Origin: Anaerolineae bacterium
Lineage (GTDB): Bacteria; Chloroflexota; Anaerolineae; Aggregatilineales; UBA3940
Assembly (NCBI GenBank): GCA_016926255.1
Contig: JAFGOY010000002.1
Coordinates: 1-64,000, forward strand
Length of the DNA stretch: 64,000 nt
Direction of reading: 5' to 3'
The notes under the pieces are model-generated. The model searched no databases and was not told the origin of the DNA. It saw only the letters and a program-made list of their open reading frames with translations. The translations under genes were made by a program, and so were the position numbers. Within the stretch, counting starts at the first letter, position 1, and every line of letters begins with the position of its first letter. Positions 17,340-26,056 of the stretch are shown one piece after another.

Positions 17340-19022
17340 ATGACCTATCGACACCGACTCACACCCACAATAGCCGCGCTGCTCGCCGCGCTGGCTCTCG
17401 CTGCCTGCGCCGATCCAACGCCGTCGCCGACGGCTGCTCCCGTTCCCCGCGCCAAACCAACCGAAGTCGAGATCGGCACCGCGACTCCCTTCCGCCAACC
17501 GGGCACGGATACACCAATCCCCACGCCAACCGATCTGCCACCATCGCCCTCGCCCGAACCGACATCAACTATCGCCCCGGCTGTAGAACTATCGGGCAGC
17601 GCCGATCTCGCAATCGGCGTCACGCCATCACCGACCATCACACCAACCCCCGCCGACCCCGCCGAAGATCGCCCGCCCCTCGACCTGATCGATTCGCTCC
17701 CCGCCGCCTATCGCACCCCGGAGCAGTCTCTCGAAGTCGAGTTGTTCTATGCTGACCGCTGGGCGCGGGTCGAGCAGACGATTCTGATCCCCAATACGTC
17801 CCCCGACGAATGGGAAGAGGTTGTGTTCAACGTGCCGCTCGCCGCCACCGAGGGCGCATTCGATTTGCAGCGGGTGGCCGTCGAAGGCGAGGGCTACGCC
17901 CTGAATGAAGTTGATGCAGACCTCGACGGGATCGCGCTGCACGTCCCGCTCCCCGAACCCGCCGCCCGGCATGATACCGTCCGCGTGGAGATCGACTACA
18001 ACCTGTTTTTCCTCCCTGTCCGGCCCAACAGCACCTTCCCCATCGGCCTGACCGGCTACACCGGCGATGTCGTCCGCGCGGGCGAGTGGTATCCTGTCCT
18101 CGCTCCTTACCAGGGCGGCGAAGGCTGGCAGACTTACAACTATCACCCCGTCGGTGACCCGGTGATCTATCCCGCGACCAACACCCAGATGGCGGTCGCC
18201 GCGCCGGAGGGGATCACTATTGCGGGCAGCGGCCCGATTGCGCAGGAACCGCGAGTCGATCAGCCCGGCCTGATCTGGCGATTCGAGGTCGATGCCGCGC
18301 GTGGGATCGCTTTCTTTGCCAGCGACCGCTACCGCGTGTTGACCGGTGAGGCCGCCGGGATTCACATCTACAGTTATTACCATCTGGGTGGCGAAGGCGC
18401 TGCCCAGCAGGCCATCTATGCGGCGGGTGATGCTTTAGCCCTGTATCATTACCGCTTCGGCCCCTACCCTTACGATAGTCTCACCATCGCCCAGAACGGC
18501 TATCGCTCCGATATGGAATACTCTGCCCTGATCTCGCTCTCGAACCGCGTTTATAACAACTATCAGGGCAGCCCGCACGATCTAGTCCATGTGTTGGTTT
18601 CGCACGAAGTGGCGCATCAATGGTGGTATGGAGTCGTCGGCAATGACCAGGTCAACGAGCCCTGGCTCGACGAGGCCCTGGCGTCGTACTGCGAGGTGCT
18701 CTACTACGAAGCCTACTATCCCGACGACCGCGAGTGGCGGCTCAACCAGTACACCAACAAAGCCGAACCCGGCTGGCTCGACGAGCCGATCTATTCTTAC
18801 ATCTCCACGTTTGTCTACGTCCGTGATATTTACCCGCGCGGTGTGATGTTCATCCACGAGCTTCGCCGGGCGATGGGCGACACGGTTTTCTTCGCCTTTT
18901 TACAGGATTACGCCAGCAGCTATTCGGGACGCCTTGCCACCGAAGCCGATTTCCGCGCCGTTCTCGCCGAACACGACGACCGGCCTGCCGTCAATGCGGT
19001 GGTCAACCACTATCTGCGCTGA
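17340..19022 (+). CDS. M1 family zinc metallopeptidase lipoprotein
   Basis: 560 aa from MTYRHRL. An upstream in-frame ATG exists but would put the signal peptide mid-protein. Lipobox LALAAC at about residue 22, then a Thr/Pro-rich linker to about 110. The N-terminal beta domain is followed by the thermolysin-like core: HEVAHQWWYG with the third ligand Glu in LDEALASY, exactly 18 residues between second His and Glu. A substrate-anchoring DMEYSAL block replaces GAMEN. It is an aminopeptidase-type enzyme predicted to be anchored outside the cytoplasmic membrane, probably for peptide scavenging. No obvious operon partner. Confidence 0.9.
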   Translation: MTYRHRLTPTIAALLAALALAACADPTPSPTAAPVPRAKPTEVEIGTATPFRQPGTDTPIPTPTDLPPSPSPEPTSTIAPAVELSGSADLAIGVTPSPTITPTPADPAEDRPPLDLIDSLPAAYRTPEQSLEVELFYADRWARVEQTILIPNTSPDEWEEVVFNVPLAATEGAFDLQRVAVEGEGYALNEVDADLDGIALHVPLPEPAARHDTVRVEIDYNLFFLPVRPNSTFPIGLTGYTGDVVRAGEWYPVLAPYQGGEGWQTYNYHPVGDPVIYPATNTQMAVAAPEGITIAGSGPIAQEPRVDQPGLIWRFEVDAARGIAFFASDRYRVLTGEAAGIHIYSYYHLGGEGAAQQAIYAAGDALALYHYRFGPYPYDSLTIAQNGYRSDMEYSALISLSNRVYNNYQGSPHDLVHVLVSHEVAHQWWYGVVGNDQVNEPWLDEALASYCEVLYYEAYYPDDREWRLNQYTNKAEPGWLDEPIYSYISTFVYVRDIYPRGVMFIHELRRAMGDTVFFAFLQDYASSYSGRLATEADFRAVLAEHDDRPAVNAVVNHYLR

Positions 19023-19142
19023 TTTCCTCCCGCACCGCCGCCCCCCGGCACCCGAATCTCCCTCCCCATTGCACCGCTGCCGTACTTTTTGTTATATGAT
19101 AAAAGTGGTTGGTAAAGATTCTTGTTTGAAAGGAGCGAGACA

Positions 19143-19613
19143 ATGAATAATAAAACGTTAGCCATCATCCTGATCGTTCTCGGTTTGATCCTTGTGCTGG
19201 TCGGTTTGCTGGGGCCTGCACAGGGTATCGTGGGATGGGAGTGGGCCGTCCTGATCGTTGGCATCCTGCTGCTGATCGTTGGCATCCTCCTGCTGTTCGT
19301 CAAAGGTACAGCCACCGAAGCCGAACCCACCACACTGGGCGCAGCGGTACCGGTCGCCGCCAAAACCGACGACCTGACCCGCATCGAGGGGATTGGCCCC
19401 AGGCTCCAGGGCATTCTCTACGAACTCGGCTACAAAACCTACGCATCCCTGGCCAACACCAACCCCGATCAACTCATGGCAGCGGTGAAAGCCGCCGGTT
19501 TCAAGGCACCGTTCGACCCGGCGAGTTGGCCCCAGCAGGCGACGCTGGCCGCTGCTGGCAGTTGGGATGACTTGAAGGAACTTCAGGACAGGCTGTCGGG
19601 TGGGCGTATGTAA
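19143..19613 (+). CDS. two-TM protein with helix-hairpin-helix (DUF4332-like) domain
   Basis: 156 aa from MNNKTL, preferred because AAGGAGCGAGACA precedes it. Two membrane helices (TLAIILIVLGLILVLVGLLG and WAVLIVGILLLIVGILLLFV) lie in residues 4-60. A cytoplasmic helix-hairpin-helix segment follows: DDLTRIEGIGPRLQGILYELGYKTYASLA, of the type seen in DUF4332 and in ribosomal-protein-like tails. It may bind nucleic acid or protein. Function unknown. Confidence 0.75.
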   Translation: MNNKTLAIILIVLGLILVLVGLLGPAQGIVGWEWAVLIVGILLLIVGILLLFVKGTATEAEPTTLGAAVPVAAKTDDLTRIEGIGPRLQGILYELGYKTYASLANTNPDQLMAAVKAAGFKAPFDPASWPQQATLAAAGSWDDLKELQDRLSGGRM

Positions 19614-19643
19614 CCATCGGCAGCATTGTAAGGGGAGGAAGAA

Positions 19644-19973
19644 ATGGGTCAGATAGAAGACCGCCGGGGAATCCCCGGATACTCGGCTCTATTTATCATG
19701 ATATTTACCTGCGTGCTGCCCTATATCATCCTCTGGTTCATGCTCGATCTCGACACAAGAAAGCCGATGTTCAGCATCCTTTTGATCTCAGTCACCGTCA
19801 TCGGCTATGCTGTCTGGAACATGATTTGTACGCGCCTGCTCGACCGGGAATACCGTCCCCCCCCAGACCCTGATCGATGTCAACGTCAAAAGGAGGGGAG
19901 CCAATCGATCCCGGCTCCCCTCTCCAGTCCCTCTTCCGCTTACCCGATCACCAGCGGCAGCAGCCACCCGTAG
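19644..19973 (+). CDS. small membrane protein, C-terminus overlapping a terminator
   Basis: 109 aa, with AAGGGGAGGAAGAA before the ATG. Two membrane segments (ALFIMIFTCVLPYIILWFML and MFSILLISVTVIGYAVWNMI) occupy residues 14-65. The last 35 residues are low-complexity and are encoded across the perfect hairpin at 19893-19922 and into the convergent gene. The true protein may originally have ended earlier. Function unknown. Confidence 0.55.
   Translation: MGQIEDRRGIPGYSALFIMIFTCVLPYIILWFMLDLDTRKPMFSILLISVTVIGYAVWNMICTRLLDREYRPPPDPDRCQRQKEGSQSIPAPLSSPSSAYPITSGSSHP
19893..19922. terminator. bidirectional intrinsic-type hairpin between convergent genes
   Basis: A perfect ten-base stem GAGGGGAGCC/GGCTCCCCTC with a ten-base loop. 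It lies inside the 3' end of the upstream ORF and just past the stop of the convergent one. No clear T-run, so the strength is uncertain. Confidence 0.55.
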
Positions 19974-20332
19974 CCGAGTCCCCACAGCGCGTTCAGGGCG
20001 ACACACTCCGGGATTCCGCCCGCGCCTTCCGACGAGCGAACGACTGCCGCGCCGATGCTGAACAGCACCGTCAGCCCAACACCCGCCCAGAAGATCAGCG
20101 GTTGAGCAGCGGTCGGCCAGCGCCCGTGTATCAACACGAATACCAGCGCCACGACCGCCCCGAAGATGATCGCCGCTGCCGAAAATGCGAAAGTAAACAA
20201 CCTGCGCGTTTCGGTAAGCCCCTTCGCCGCGATATCCTCCGCACCGGCAACCGGCTCGATGCGCGTATAGATGATCACCCCGGTCAGGCAGGCAATCGCC
20301 AGAATAACCAGTGCTGCAATCAATACCTTCAT
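19940..20332 (-). CDS. small four-TM membrane protein
   Basis: 130 aa from MKVLIA, with GAAGGAGGATCGATC before the ATG. Four hydrophobic helices: VLIAALVILAIACLTGVIIY, FTFAFSAAAIIFGAVVALVFVL, PLIFWAGVGLTVLFSIGAAVV, and a C-terminal LNALWGLGYGWLLPLVIG. No family recognised. It begins 13 bases after the stop of the next upstream membrane-protein gene, so the two are almost certainly one operon under the TetR regulator. Confidence 0.7.
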   Translation of the reverse strand: MKVLIAALVILAIACLTGVIIYTRIEPVAGAEDIAAKGLTETRRLFTFAFSAAAIIFGAVVALVFVLIHGRWPTAAQPLIFWAGVGLTVLFSIGAAVVRSSEGAGGIPECVALNALWGLGYGWLLPLVIG

Positions 20333-20345
20333 GATCGATCCTCCT

Positions 20346-21056
20346 TCAGTTTCCAGCCGTACCGATCCGTCGATCCGGCTCGGCACGAAGCAGACTCACC
20401 ATGATAAAGCCGAACGCCGCGATGGACATCACCCCGCCGAGCATGGACGGAGTCGCTACCAGCCGGGGCATATCGAACATCACGCCGGGGCCGATGGGCA
20501 GAGTCGCCACACCGCTCAGGGCCAGCAGTCCACCGCCGACACGGAACGGCTTCCCCCGTCGATACAGCAGCCCGCCGAACACCAGCGCGGGAACGCTCAA
20601 CATGAAGTAGCCGAACTGGTCGAAGTAGCCCAGCGATCCCTCCGGCGACATCTGTATCAACTGGTGGAGCAGGGCGGAGGCTCCCGACGCCATATCGGGC
20701 ATGGCGGCGAGTTCGAGCAGCCGGGGGATGAGTACAAGCTGCGACAGATAAGAGAACAGGTTGAGAAAGGCGACCACCGGCAGCAGGATGATCCCCATCT
20801 CCGCCCAGCCGGGGCCGTCATTTTTGAGCATGGCGTACAGCCCGGCATACACCAGCGCATTGAGCAGGGTATAGACCACCGCGTTCGCGTAGCTGAATCG
20901 ATAGTACAGCCAGTGCTGTTCGGTGGCGAAGGCCAGCGCCTCCTGATGATTCTCCGGGACGCGTCCCGTTACCGTTATTGCGATCATGATTGCCATCCAG
21001 CCGAGCAGCGAGACGAGGTCGACCAGCATGACGATCCCAAGTGTCTTTCGTTTCAT
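20346..21056 (-). CDS. multi-TM membrane protein (TetR-linked)
   Basis: 236 aa from MKRKTL. About six membrane helices are visible, including TLGIVMLVDLVSLLGWMAIMIAI, ANAVVYTLLNALVYAGLYAML, GIILLPVVAFLNLFSYLSQLVLI and YFMLSVPALVFGGLLY. The overall layout resembles the DUF4386 group, but I am not certain. Position between a TetR repressor and another small membrane protein suggests a repressor-controlled stress or efflux-related operon. The ribosome site AAGGAG is 13 bases from the ATG, a little far. Confidence 0.7.
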   Translation of the reverse strand: MKRKTLGIVMLVDLVSLLGWMAIMIAITVTGRVPENHQEALAFATEQHWLYYRFSYANAVVYTLLNALVYAGLYAMLKNDGPGWAEMGIILLPVVAFLNLFSYLSQLVLIPRLLELAAMPDMASGASALLHQLIQMSPEGSLGYFDQFGYFMLSVPALVFGGLLYRRGKPFRVGGGLLALSGVATLPIGPGVMFDMPRLVATPSMLGGVMSIAAFGFIMVSLLRAEPDRRIGTAGN

Positions 21057-21124
21057 AGCTAAGCTAAATCTCCTTGCGAAAAAAAGTGAGGCAAACCTTA
21101 AAAGTCCCTGCGGGACCGGTTTGC

Positions 21125-21673
21125 TTACGATCCCATACCGCCGATACCGGTCAGCGCGAAGAACTCCTGCATGAAGGCGACCAGGTCTTCCCCCACAATC
21201 GGGGGGATGACCGAGTAGCAGCCGACGAGCAGGGTGTTCATCAGGCGGGAAAACGCATAAGCCTGATCGTCGCTGGCTGAGACGTCCCCCAGCCAGCGGC
21301 GGACGATCTCCACGCGGCCTGCGTCGACGCGTTCGACGCGGGCACGAACGTCCTCGTCGCGTATCGCCCAAGCCCGGATCGCGATCTCCGATCCGGGGTC
21401 GGTCTGGGCAAGGGCGGCGATGAACCGGCTGAATATCTCGCGAGGATCGTCGGTGCCTTCGGTGAGGGCGACAACCCCCTGGGTGAGCGTCTCCTCCCAG
21501 TAGTCGAGAAGCTGCTCTTTGAAATCCTGGTAGCTGCCGAAGTGGTGGTAAAACGACCCCTTGGTCACGCCGAGTCGTTTCGTCAGTTGGTCGATGGTAG
21601 GTGAGTCGCCCCCGTTTTCGCTCAGGGCGTTGAATGCCGTTTCCAGCCAGTCCTGCTTTGATTTCCGAACCAC
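21125..21673 (-). CDS. TetR family transcriptional regulator
   Basis: 182 aa from a GTG at 21673. TTGGAG lies eight bases upstream, and a longer N-terminus would run through the operators. Residues 1-50 hold the HTH: KQDWLETAFNALSENGG, then SPTIDQLTKRLGVTKGSFYHHFGSYQDFKEQLL. The remainder is the ligand-binding helical domain. Two matching palindromes upstream imply autoregulation and control of the downstream membrane-protein genes (69 bases away, same strand). Confidence 0.9.
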   Translation of the reverse strand: MVRKSKQDWLETAFNALSENGGDSPTIDQLTKRLGVTKGSFYHHFGSYQDFKEQLLDYWEETLTQGVVALTEGTDDPREIFSRFIAALAQTDPGSEIAIRAWAIRDEDVRARVERVDAGRVEIVRRWLGDVSASDDQAYAFSRLMNTLLVGCYSVIPPIVGEDLVAFMQEFFALTGIGGMGS

Positions 21674-21690
21674 GCTTTGCGCTCCAATCG

Positions 21691-21707
21691 TACCATACGG
21701 TATGGTA
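21691..21707. promoter_or_regulatory. TetR operator O1
   Basis: A perfect palindrome TACCATAC-G-GTATGGTA, located just downstream of the predicted start point of the minus-strand promoter. Confidence 0.75.
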
Positions 21708-21715
21708 TGTTTCGG

Positions 21716-21745
21716 AATATACCATACCGCAGGGTATGGTGTCAA
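21716..21745 (-). promoter_or_regulatory. promoter of the TetR operon
   Basis: -35 TTGACA (21745-21740) and -10 TATATT (21721-21716) with an 18-base spacer on the minus strand. Operator O2 fills the spacer and O1 lies just downstream, so bound repressor would exclude polymerase. Confidence 0.75.
21721..21740. promoter_or_regulatory. TetR operator O2
   Basis: ACCATACC-gcag-GGTATGGT. It shares half-site CCATAC with O1 and lies between the -35 and -10 of the TetR promoter. Confidence 0.7.
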
Positions 21746-21801
21746 GAGAGAACCAAAAATATTCGATCCATCGGTGGGGTATTCCTCTTTCCCCTCCACC
21801 C

Positions 21802-21831
21802 TTGACATCCTCACCTCATTCCCTTTATAAT
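21802..21831 (+). promoter_or_regulatory. consensus promoter of the lacI-gal operon
   Basis: Perfect TTGACA (21802-21807) and perfect TATAAT (21826-21831) with an 18-base spacer. The predicted start point falls inside the palindromic operator. Confidence 0.8.
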
Positions 21832-21834
21832 GAT

Positions 21835-21864
21835 TACGAAACCGGTTGCGCAACCGGTTTCGTA
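21835..21864. promoter_or_regulatory. 30-bp perfect palindrome, LacI-family operator
   Basis: Two 15-base arms, each TACGAAACCGGTTGC read inward. It contains two AACCGGTT cores that fit the CG-centred operator of LacI-family regulators, so it may bind two dimers. It covers the start point of the lacI promoter and implies autorepression. Confidence 0.75.
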
Positions 21865-21891
21865 TGCGCGGTTGAACCCGGAGCTACATTG

Positions 21892-22932
21892 ATGAAACGC
21901 ATCACCATGCGAGATGTCGCAGAACAGGCCGGTGTATCGAAATCCACCGTCTCCCATGTGCTCAACGACACCCGCTTCGTCACCGAAGAAACCCGCCAGC
22001 GAGTCCTCGACGCAATCGAGGCGCTGGGCTATCACCCCAGCCAGATCGCCCGCAGCCTGGCCGCCGATCACACCAACACCGTCGGCCTGCTGATCTCCGA
22101 CATCGGCAGCCCGTTTTACCCGCCGGTGATCAAGGGGGTCGAAGAAGTCGCCCTTGCCCACGATTACACCGTCTTCTTCTCGAACATCAGCTACGATCTG
22201 GACCGGATCGTCCGCAGCATCCACACGATGATCGACCGGCGCATCGATGGTGCCATCGCCATGTCAACCCGCTTTTCGTCCGAGATGGCCTCCGAGCTCC
22301 TCGACGCCCAGATTCCGACCGTCGTCCTGGATTGGGATGATGAGGCGATGCAGGCATATCGTGACCGGGTCGGTGTGCTCTCCTTCGATTTCGGGAGTGG
22401 AATCAAGCAGGCGACCCGGCACCTGGTCGATCTCGGCCACCGCCGGTTTGCCCATATCAGCGGCCCGCTCGATGTGTGGACGTCGCACCGCCGCCGTGAT
22501 GCGTTTATCGATGCCCTGGCGGAGTTCGGCATTCCCGCCGATCAGGTGATGATCGTCGAGGGCAATTTGCAGATCGAAGGAGGGAGAGCGGCCCTTCGCC
22601 AGCTTGCCGAATCGGACCAGCCGCCGACCGCGATTTTTGCCGCTAACGATCTCACCGCGCTCGGCGTTTTATGGGAAGCCCGCAAGCTCGGCCTGCGCGT
22701 TCCGGAGGATATATCGCTGGTTGGCCTTGACAATATCCCCCTTGTCGAGCAGACCACCCCGGCGCTGACGACCGTCGCCCTGCCGATCTACGACATCGGC
22801 CAGGCGGCGATGACCATGCTGCTGGAGATCATCCGGTGCAATGACGACAACCAGCCCGGCGAATGTATGATGAGCCAGACAATCCCAACCCGGTTGATCG
22901 TCCGTGAATCGACCGCGCCGTGCCCGGATTAA
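21892..22932 (+). CDS. LacI family transcriptional regulator
   Basis: 346 aa from MKRITM. The N-terminal HTH and hinge are textbook: TMRDVAEQAGVSKSTVSHVLNDTRFVTEETRQRV, then LGYHPSQIARSLAADHTNTVGLLI. The periplasmic-binding-protein-like ligand domain follows (VGLLISDIGSPFYPPVIKGVEE, FAANDLTALGVL, PEDISLVGLDNI). The 30-bp operator lies 28 bases upstream. galT and galK follow on the same strand, so a galactose-like inducer is the simplest inference, although LacI specificity cannot be read from sequence. Confidence 0.92.
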   Translation: MKRITMRDVAEQAGVSKSTVSHVLNDTRFVTEETRQRVLDAIEALGYHPSQIARSLAADHTNTVGLLISDIGSPFYPPVIKGVEEVALAHDYTVFFSNISYDLDRIVRSIHTMIDRRIDGAIAMSTRFSSEMASELLDAQIPTVVLDWDDEAMQAYRDRVGVLSFDFGSGIKQATRHLVDLGHRRFAHISGPLDVWTSHRRRDAFIDALAEFGIPADQVMIVEGNLQIEGGRAALRQLAESDQPPTAIFAANDLTALGVLWEARKLGLRVPEDISLVGLDNIPLVEQTTPALTTVALPIYDIGQAAMTMLLEIIRCNDDNQPGECMMSQTIPTRLIVRESTAPCPD

Positions 22933-22985
22933 CGTTAGCCCGGGGCTTTTTAGTGATCGAATTTAGCGCAAATACAACGCGGTTT

Positions 22986-23025
22986 TGCTCCCTCTACCTT
23001 GAGGAGGGACGGGGAGGGGGTGAAA
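22986..23025. repeat. short GC-rich palindromic repeat between lacI and galT
   Basis: CTCCCTCTACCTTGAGGAGGGA followed by GGGGAGGGGGTG, related to the dispersed repeats elsewhere. It separates the regulator from galT and may cause partial termination. Confidence 0.5.
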
Positions 23026-23095
23026 ACGTGGCTATATGTTGCTTTACTATTTTTTTGGAAATCTTCAATAGCGCCAGTAACCAGAGGTTCTGCCT

Positions 23096-24142
23096 ATGAA
23101 ATTCAACCCGACCGATCACCCCCATCGACGCCTCAACCCGCTCACCGGAGAGTGGGTGCTGGTGTCGCCTCACCGGGCGAAACGTCCCTGGCAGGGCCAG
23201 GTCGAAAAGCTCCCGCCCGATATCCGCCTCGTCCACGACCCCGACTGCTATCTCTGCCCCGGCAATGAGCGCGTCGGCGGGGTCAGGAACCCGGCCTACG
23301 AATCGACCTATGTCTTCACCAACGATTTTCAGGCGTTGCTGCCCGAAAAGGTCGAGCCGCCCGAACCGATTCACCCGCTGCTGCGCCTCGAACCGGTCGA
23401 CGGCACCTGCCGGGTGATCTGCTTTTCGCCGCGTCACGACCTGACGCTCCCCGAAATGCCCGCCGCCGACATCCGCAAGGTGGTCGACGTGTGGGCGGAG
23501 CAGACCGCCGAACTCGGCGAACGGTATCGCTGGGTGCAGGTCTTCCAGAACAAGGGCGCGATGATGGGCGCATCGAACATGCACCCGCACGGGCAAATCT
23601 GGGCAGGGAGCGCCGTTCCCAACGAACCCGCCAAAGAAAATCGCCAGCAGCACCAGTATTATGAGGTCAATGGATCGCCACTGCTGGTCGATTATGCCGA
23701 TCTCGAAGCGCGCGAGGCAGAGCGAATCGTCGTCAAGAACGACGAATGGCTGGCGGTTGTCCCCTACTGGGCGATCTGGCCCTTCGAAACGATTGTCCTC
23801 CCCCGCCGCCATGTGCGCCGTCTGCCCGACCTTGACCGCGATCAGCGGGATGCCATCGCCGATCTGCTCAAGCGGCTGCTCACCCGCTACGACAATTTAT
23901 TCGAAACCGCTTTCCCCTATTCGATGGGCTGGCACGGTGCCCCATTCGATGGTGAGGCGAACGATCACTGGCAGCTTCATGCCCATTTCTATCCACCGCT
24001 GCTGCGCTCAGCGACCGTCCGCAAGTTTTTAGTCGGCTATGAGATGCTGGCCGAAGCTCAGCGCGATCTGACCGCAGAGCAGGCCGCGCAGCGGCTCCGA
24101 GATCTTACTGAAATTCACTACAGGCAGGTAAACAATGGTTGA
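23096..24142 (+). CDS. galT: galactose-1-phosphate uridylyltransferase
   Basis: 348 aa, standard family length. It converts UDP-glucose plus Gal-1-P to UDP-galactose plus Glc-1-P in the Leloir pathway. Diagnostic features: [20 protein letters not shown] at the N-terminus, Zn-binding CYLCPGNER, and the active-site HPHGQIW with the nucleophilic His. It overlaps galK by eight bases, so the two are translationally coupled. Confidence 0.95.
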   Translation: MKFNPTDHPHRRLNPLTGEWVLVSPHRAKRPWQGQVEKLPPDIRLVHDPDCYLCPGNERVGGVRNPAYESTYVFTNDFQALLPEKVEPPEPIHPLLRLEPVDGTCRVICFSPRHDLTLPEMPAADIRKVVDVWAEQTAELGERYRWVQVFQNKGAMMGASNMHPHGQIWAGSAVPNEPAKENRQQHQYYEVNGSPLLVDYADLEAREAERIVVKNDEWLAVVPYWAIWPFETIVLPRRHVRRLPDLDRDQRDAIADLLKRLLTRYDNLFETAFPYSMGWHGAPFDGEANDHWQLHAHFYPPLLRSATVRKFLVGYEMLAEAQRDLTAEQAAQRLRDLTEIHYRQVNNG

Positions 24143-25295
24143 AACTATCGATCTCCAGCAGTTCATTCGTGACGTATTCCAGTCGAAATTCGGCAGCCCA
24201 CCCGCGCTCGTCGCCAAGGCACCGGGCCGGGTCAACCTGATCGGCGAGCACACCGATTACAACGACGGCTTCGTCCTCCCGATGGCAATCGACCGCGCCA
24301 TCTGGATGGCGGTCAGCCCGCGTGACGACCGGCGGGTCGTGCTCCATTCGCTCGACTTCGACAGAGTGGACGAGTTTTCACTCGACGACATCCAGAAGGG
24401 CGATTTAGGCCCGGTTGAATATGTCAAGGGGATTGCCCACTTTCTGAAGGAAACCGGCCTCGATCTGGTCGGGTTCGACGGCATGATGAAAGGCAATGTG
24501 CCGGTCGGAGCCGGTCTTTCCTCATCGGCGGCGCTCGAGATGGTCACGGCGAGAGTTTTCACCGCGCTGTCCGGTGCCCCCTGGGACCCGGTCGCGATGG
24601 CGAAGCTGGCCCAGCGTGCCGAAAATCAATGGGTGGGAATGAACTGTGGAATCATGGATCAGTTGATCTCGGCAGCCGGGCAGGAGGGCAGGGCTTTGCT
24701 CATCGACTGCCGCTCGCTGGAACTCAAGCAGACCCCCCTACCCACCGGCACCGTCGTCGTGGTGATGGATACAAACACCCGGCGCGGGGAGCACGGTCAC
24801 ATGGATTCGGCCTACAACGAGCGGCGCGAGCAGTGCGAGGAAGCCGCCCGGATCATCGGTGTGCCCGCCCTGCGTGATGTCTCGATGGCGCAGCTTGAAG
24901 CCAGTAAGGATCGCCTCAGCGACGTCACCTACCGCCGCGCGCGCCACGTCGTCAGCGAGGACGAGCGGACGCTGAAGGCGTATGACGTGATGCTCGCCGA
25001 CGATCCTGCCGCGCTGGGCCGCCTGATGAACGAGGCGCATACCAGCATCAGCGATGATTTCGAAGTATCGAGTAAAGCCCTCGACGCGATGGCCGAGATC
25101 GCGCAGGCGCAGCCGGGATGCTTCGGGGCGCGGATGACCGGCGGAGGATTCGCCGGGTGCGCGGTCGCGCTGATCGACGAGAAGGTGGTCGAGGCGTTTA
25201 CGGCGGATGTCGCGCGGCTGTACGAGGAGCAGATCGGGATCGAGCCGCAGTTGTACGTCTGCCGGGCATCGGCGGGGGCGGGGATCGTCGAGTAA
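24135..25295 (+). CDS. galK: galactokinase
   Basis: 386 aa. GHMP-kinase motifs in order: [24 protein letters not shown] (galactokinase signature, residues about 28-50), [12 protein letters not shown] (ATP loop), and [16 protein letters not shown] (motif 3). It phosphorylates galactose at C1 for GalT. It starts inside the end of galT. No galE or galactose transporter is in the window. Confidence 0.95.
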   Translation: MVETIDLQQFIRDVFQSKFGSPPALVAKAPGRVNLIGEHTDYNDGFVLPMAIDRAIWMAVSPRDDRRVVLHSLDFDRVDEFSLDDIQKGDLGPVEYVKGIAHFLKETGLDLVGFDGMMKGNVPVGAGLSSSAALEMVTARVFTALSGAPWDPVAMAKLAQRAENQWVGMNCGIMDQLISAAGQEGRALLIDCRSLELKQTPLPTGTVVVVMDTNTRRGEHGHMDSAYNERREQCEEAARIIGVPALRDVSMAQLEASKDRLSDVTYRRARHVVSEDERTLKAYDVMLADDPAALGRLMNEAHTSISDDFEVSSKALDAMAEIAQAQPGCFGARMTGGGFAGCAVALIDEKVVEAFTADVARLYEEQIGIEPQLYVCRASAGAGIVE

Positions 25296-25410
25296 GAACT
25301 GCTCATCACCCTGTCTGATGTAACACTATTCCCGATTCCATCTCGCAGGGGCGACCCTCGCGGTCGCCCACCGCCGATCTTTTACTCAAACCAGGCTTCT
25401 AACAGGCGAA

Positions 25411-25447
25411 AAACCACCGTACCTTGAGTTTCAGGGGATGGTGGTTT
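25411..25447. terminator. long hairpin after galK
   Basis: Outer stem AAACCACC/GGTGGTTT and inner stem CCTTGA/TCAGGG around a GTT loop. Lacks a long T-run. Upstream at 25354-25373 is another palindrome, GGGCGACC-ctcgc-GGTCGCCC, a common repeat form. Confidence 0.45.
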
Positions 25448-25555
25448 ATGCTTGTTCCGTTGAGAGCGGGCCGGTTGTTTTCTCTAATTTCCATCTTATC
25501 ACCATCACCTCCGCCTGTTGCCCAGAGTGAGATTCAACCGGAACAGGAGAGCAGT

Positions 25556-26017
25556 ATGAAAGCAACTTTCGAAGACGTACTGATGAAAATCGTGATAGGT
25601 ATTGCTATTGTGGGCAGTATTGTCATTGCGGGTTACTTCTGTTTTCTTGTCTTATTCGTTATTGTCTTCGATGCCGATTACAATCCATCGGCGAAGAAAA
25701 TGACAGAGTATTTCAATGCCAACCAGAGCCATTTCGAGGAAGCCATCCCGATCATGATGGAGAATAAAGTCTGTAGCTACACCTGCCCGGCCCCCGATGA
25801 GATACGAGAATGGGCTGGAGAGGATGCTTATTTCTACAATTGCTACGGAAAAGAAGACCCGCCCATGTACGATCTGGCAACCGAGGGAGGAATCTTCACC
25901 TACATACCCGATCAGGAAAGTATTCCGGGATACTGGTCACCCTGCACGGCGGTGAATGCAAGCTGCTCAGATCAAATCGCTGGTAACTGGTTCAGGTGTC
26001 GTCGAAGTTTCGACTGA
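25556..26017 (+). CDS. hypothetical single-TM protein, Cys-containing exterior
   Basis: 153 aa from MKATFED, with AGGAG six bases before the ATG; the longer frame from 25424 lacks such a site. One membrane helix (MKIVIGIAIVGSIVIAGYFCFLVLFVIVF, residues 10-38). The rest is probably external and has several Cys (CSYTCPAP, YNCYG, SPCTAVNASCSD) that may form disulphides. No family recognised. Confidence 0.65.
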   Translation: MKATFEDVLMKIVIGIAIVGSIVIAGYFCFLVLFVIVFDADYNPSAKKMTEYFNANQSHFEEAIPIMMENKVCSYTCPAPDEIREWAGEDAYFYNCYGKEDPPMYDLATEGGIFTYIPDQESIPGYWSPCTAVNASCSDQIAGNWFRCRRSFD

Positions 26018-26056
26018 TGTGCCGTATGATGATCGTCAAACCAGATAGGATTAAAT

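Noticed and set aside
21057-21725. Extended N-terminus of the TetR-linked membrane protein, Arg-rich
   Set aside because: The extension is antisense/frame shadow of the TetR gene; the MKRKTL start with a hydrophobic N-terminus is right.
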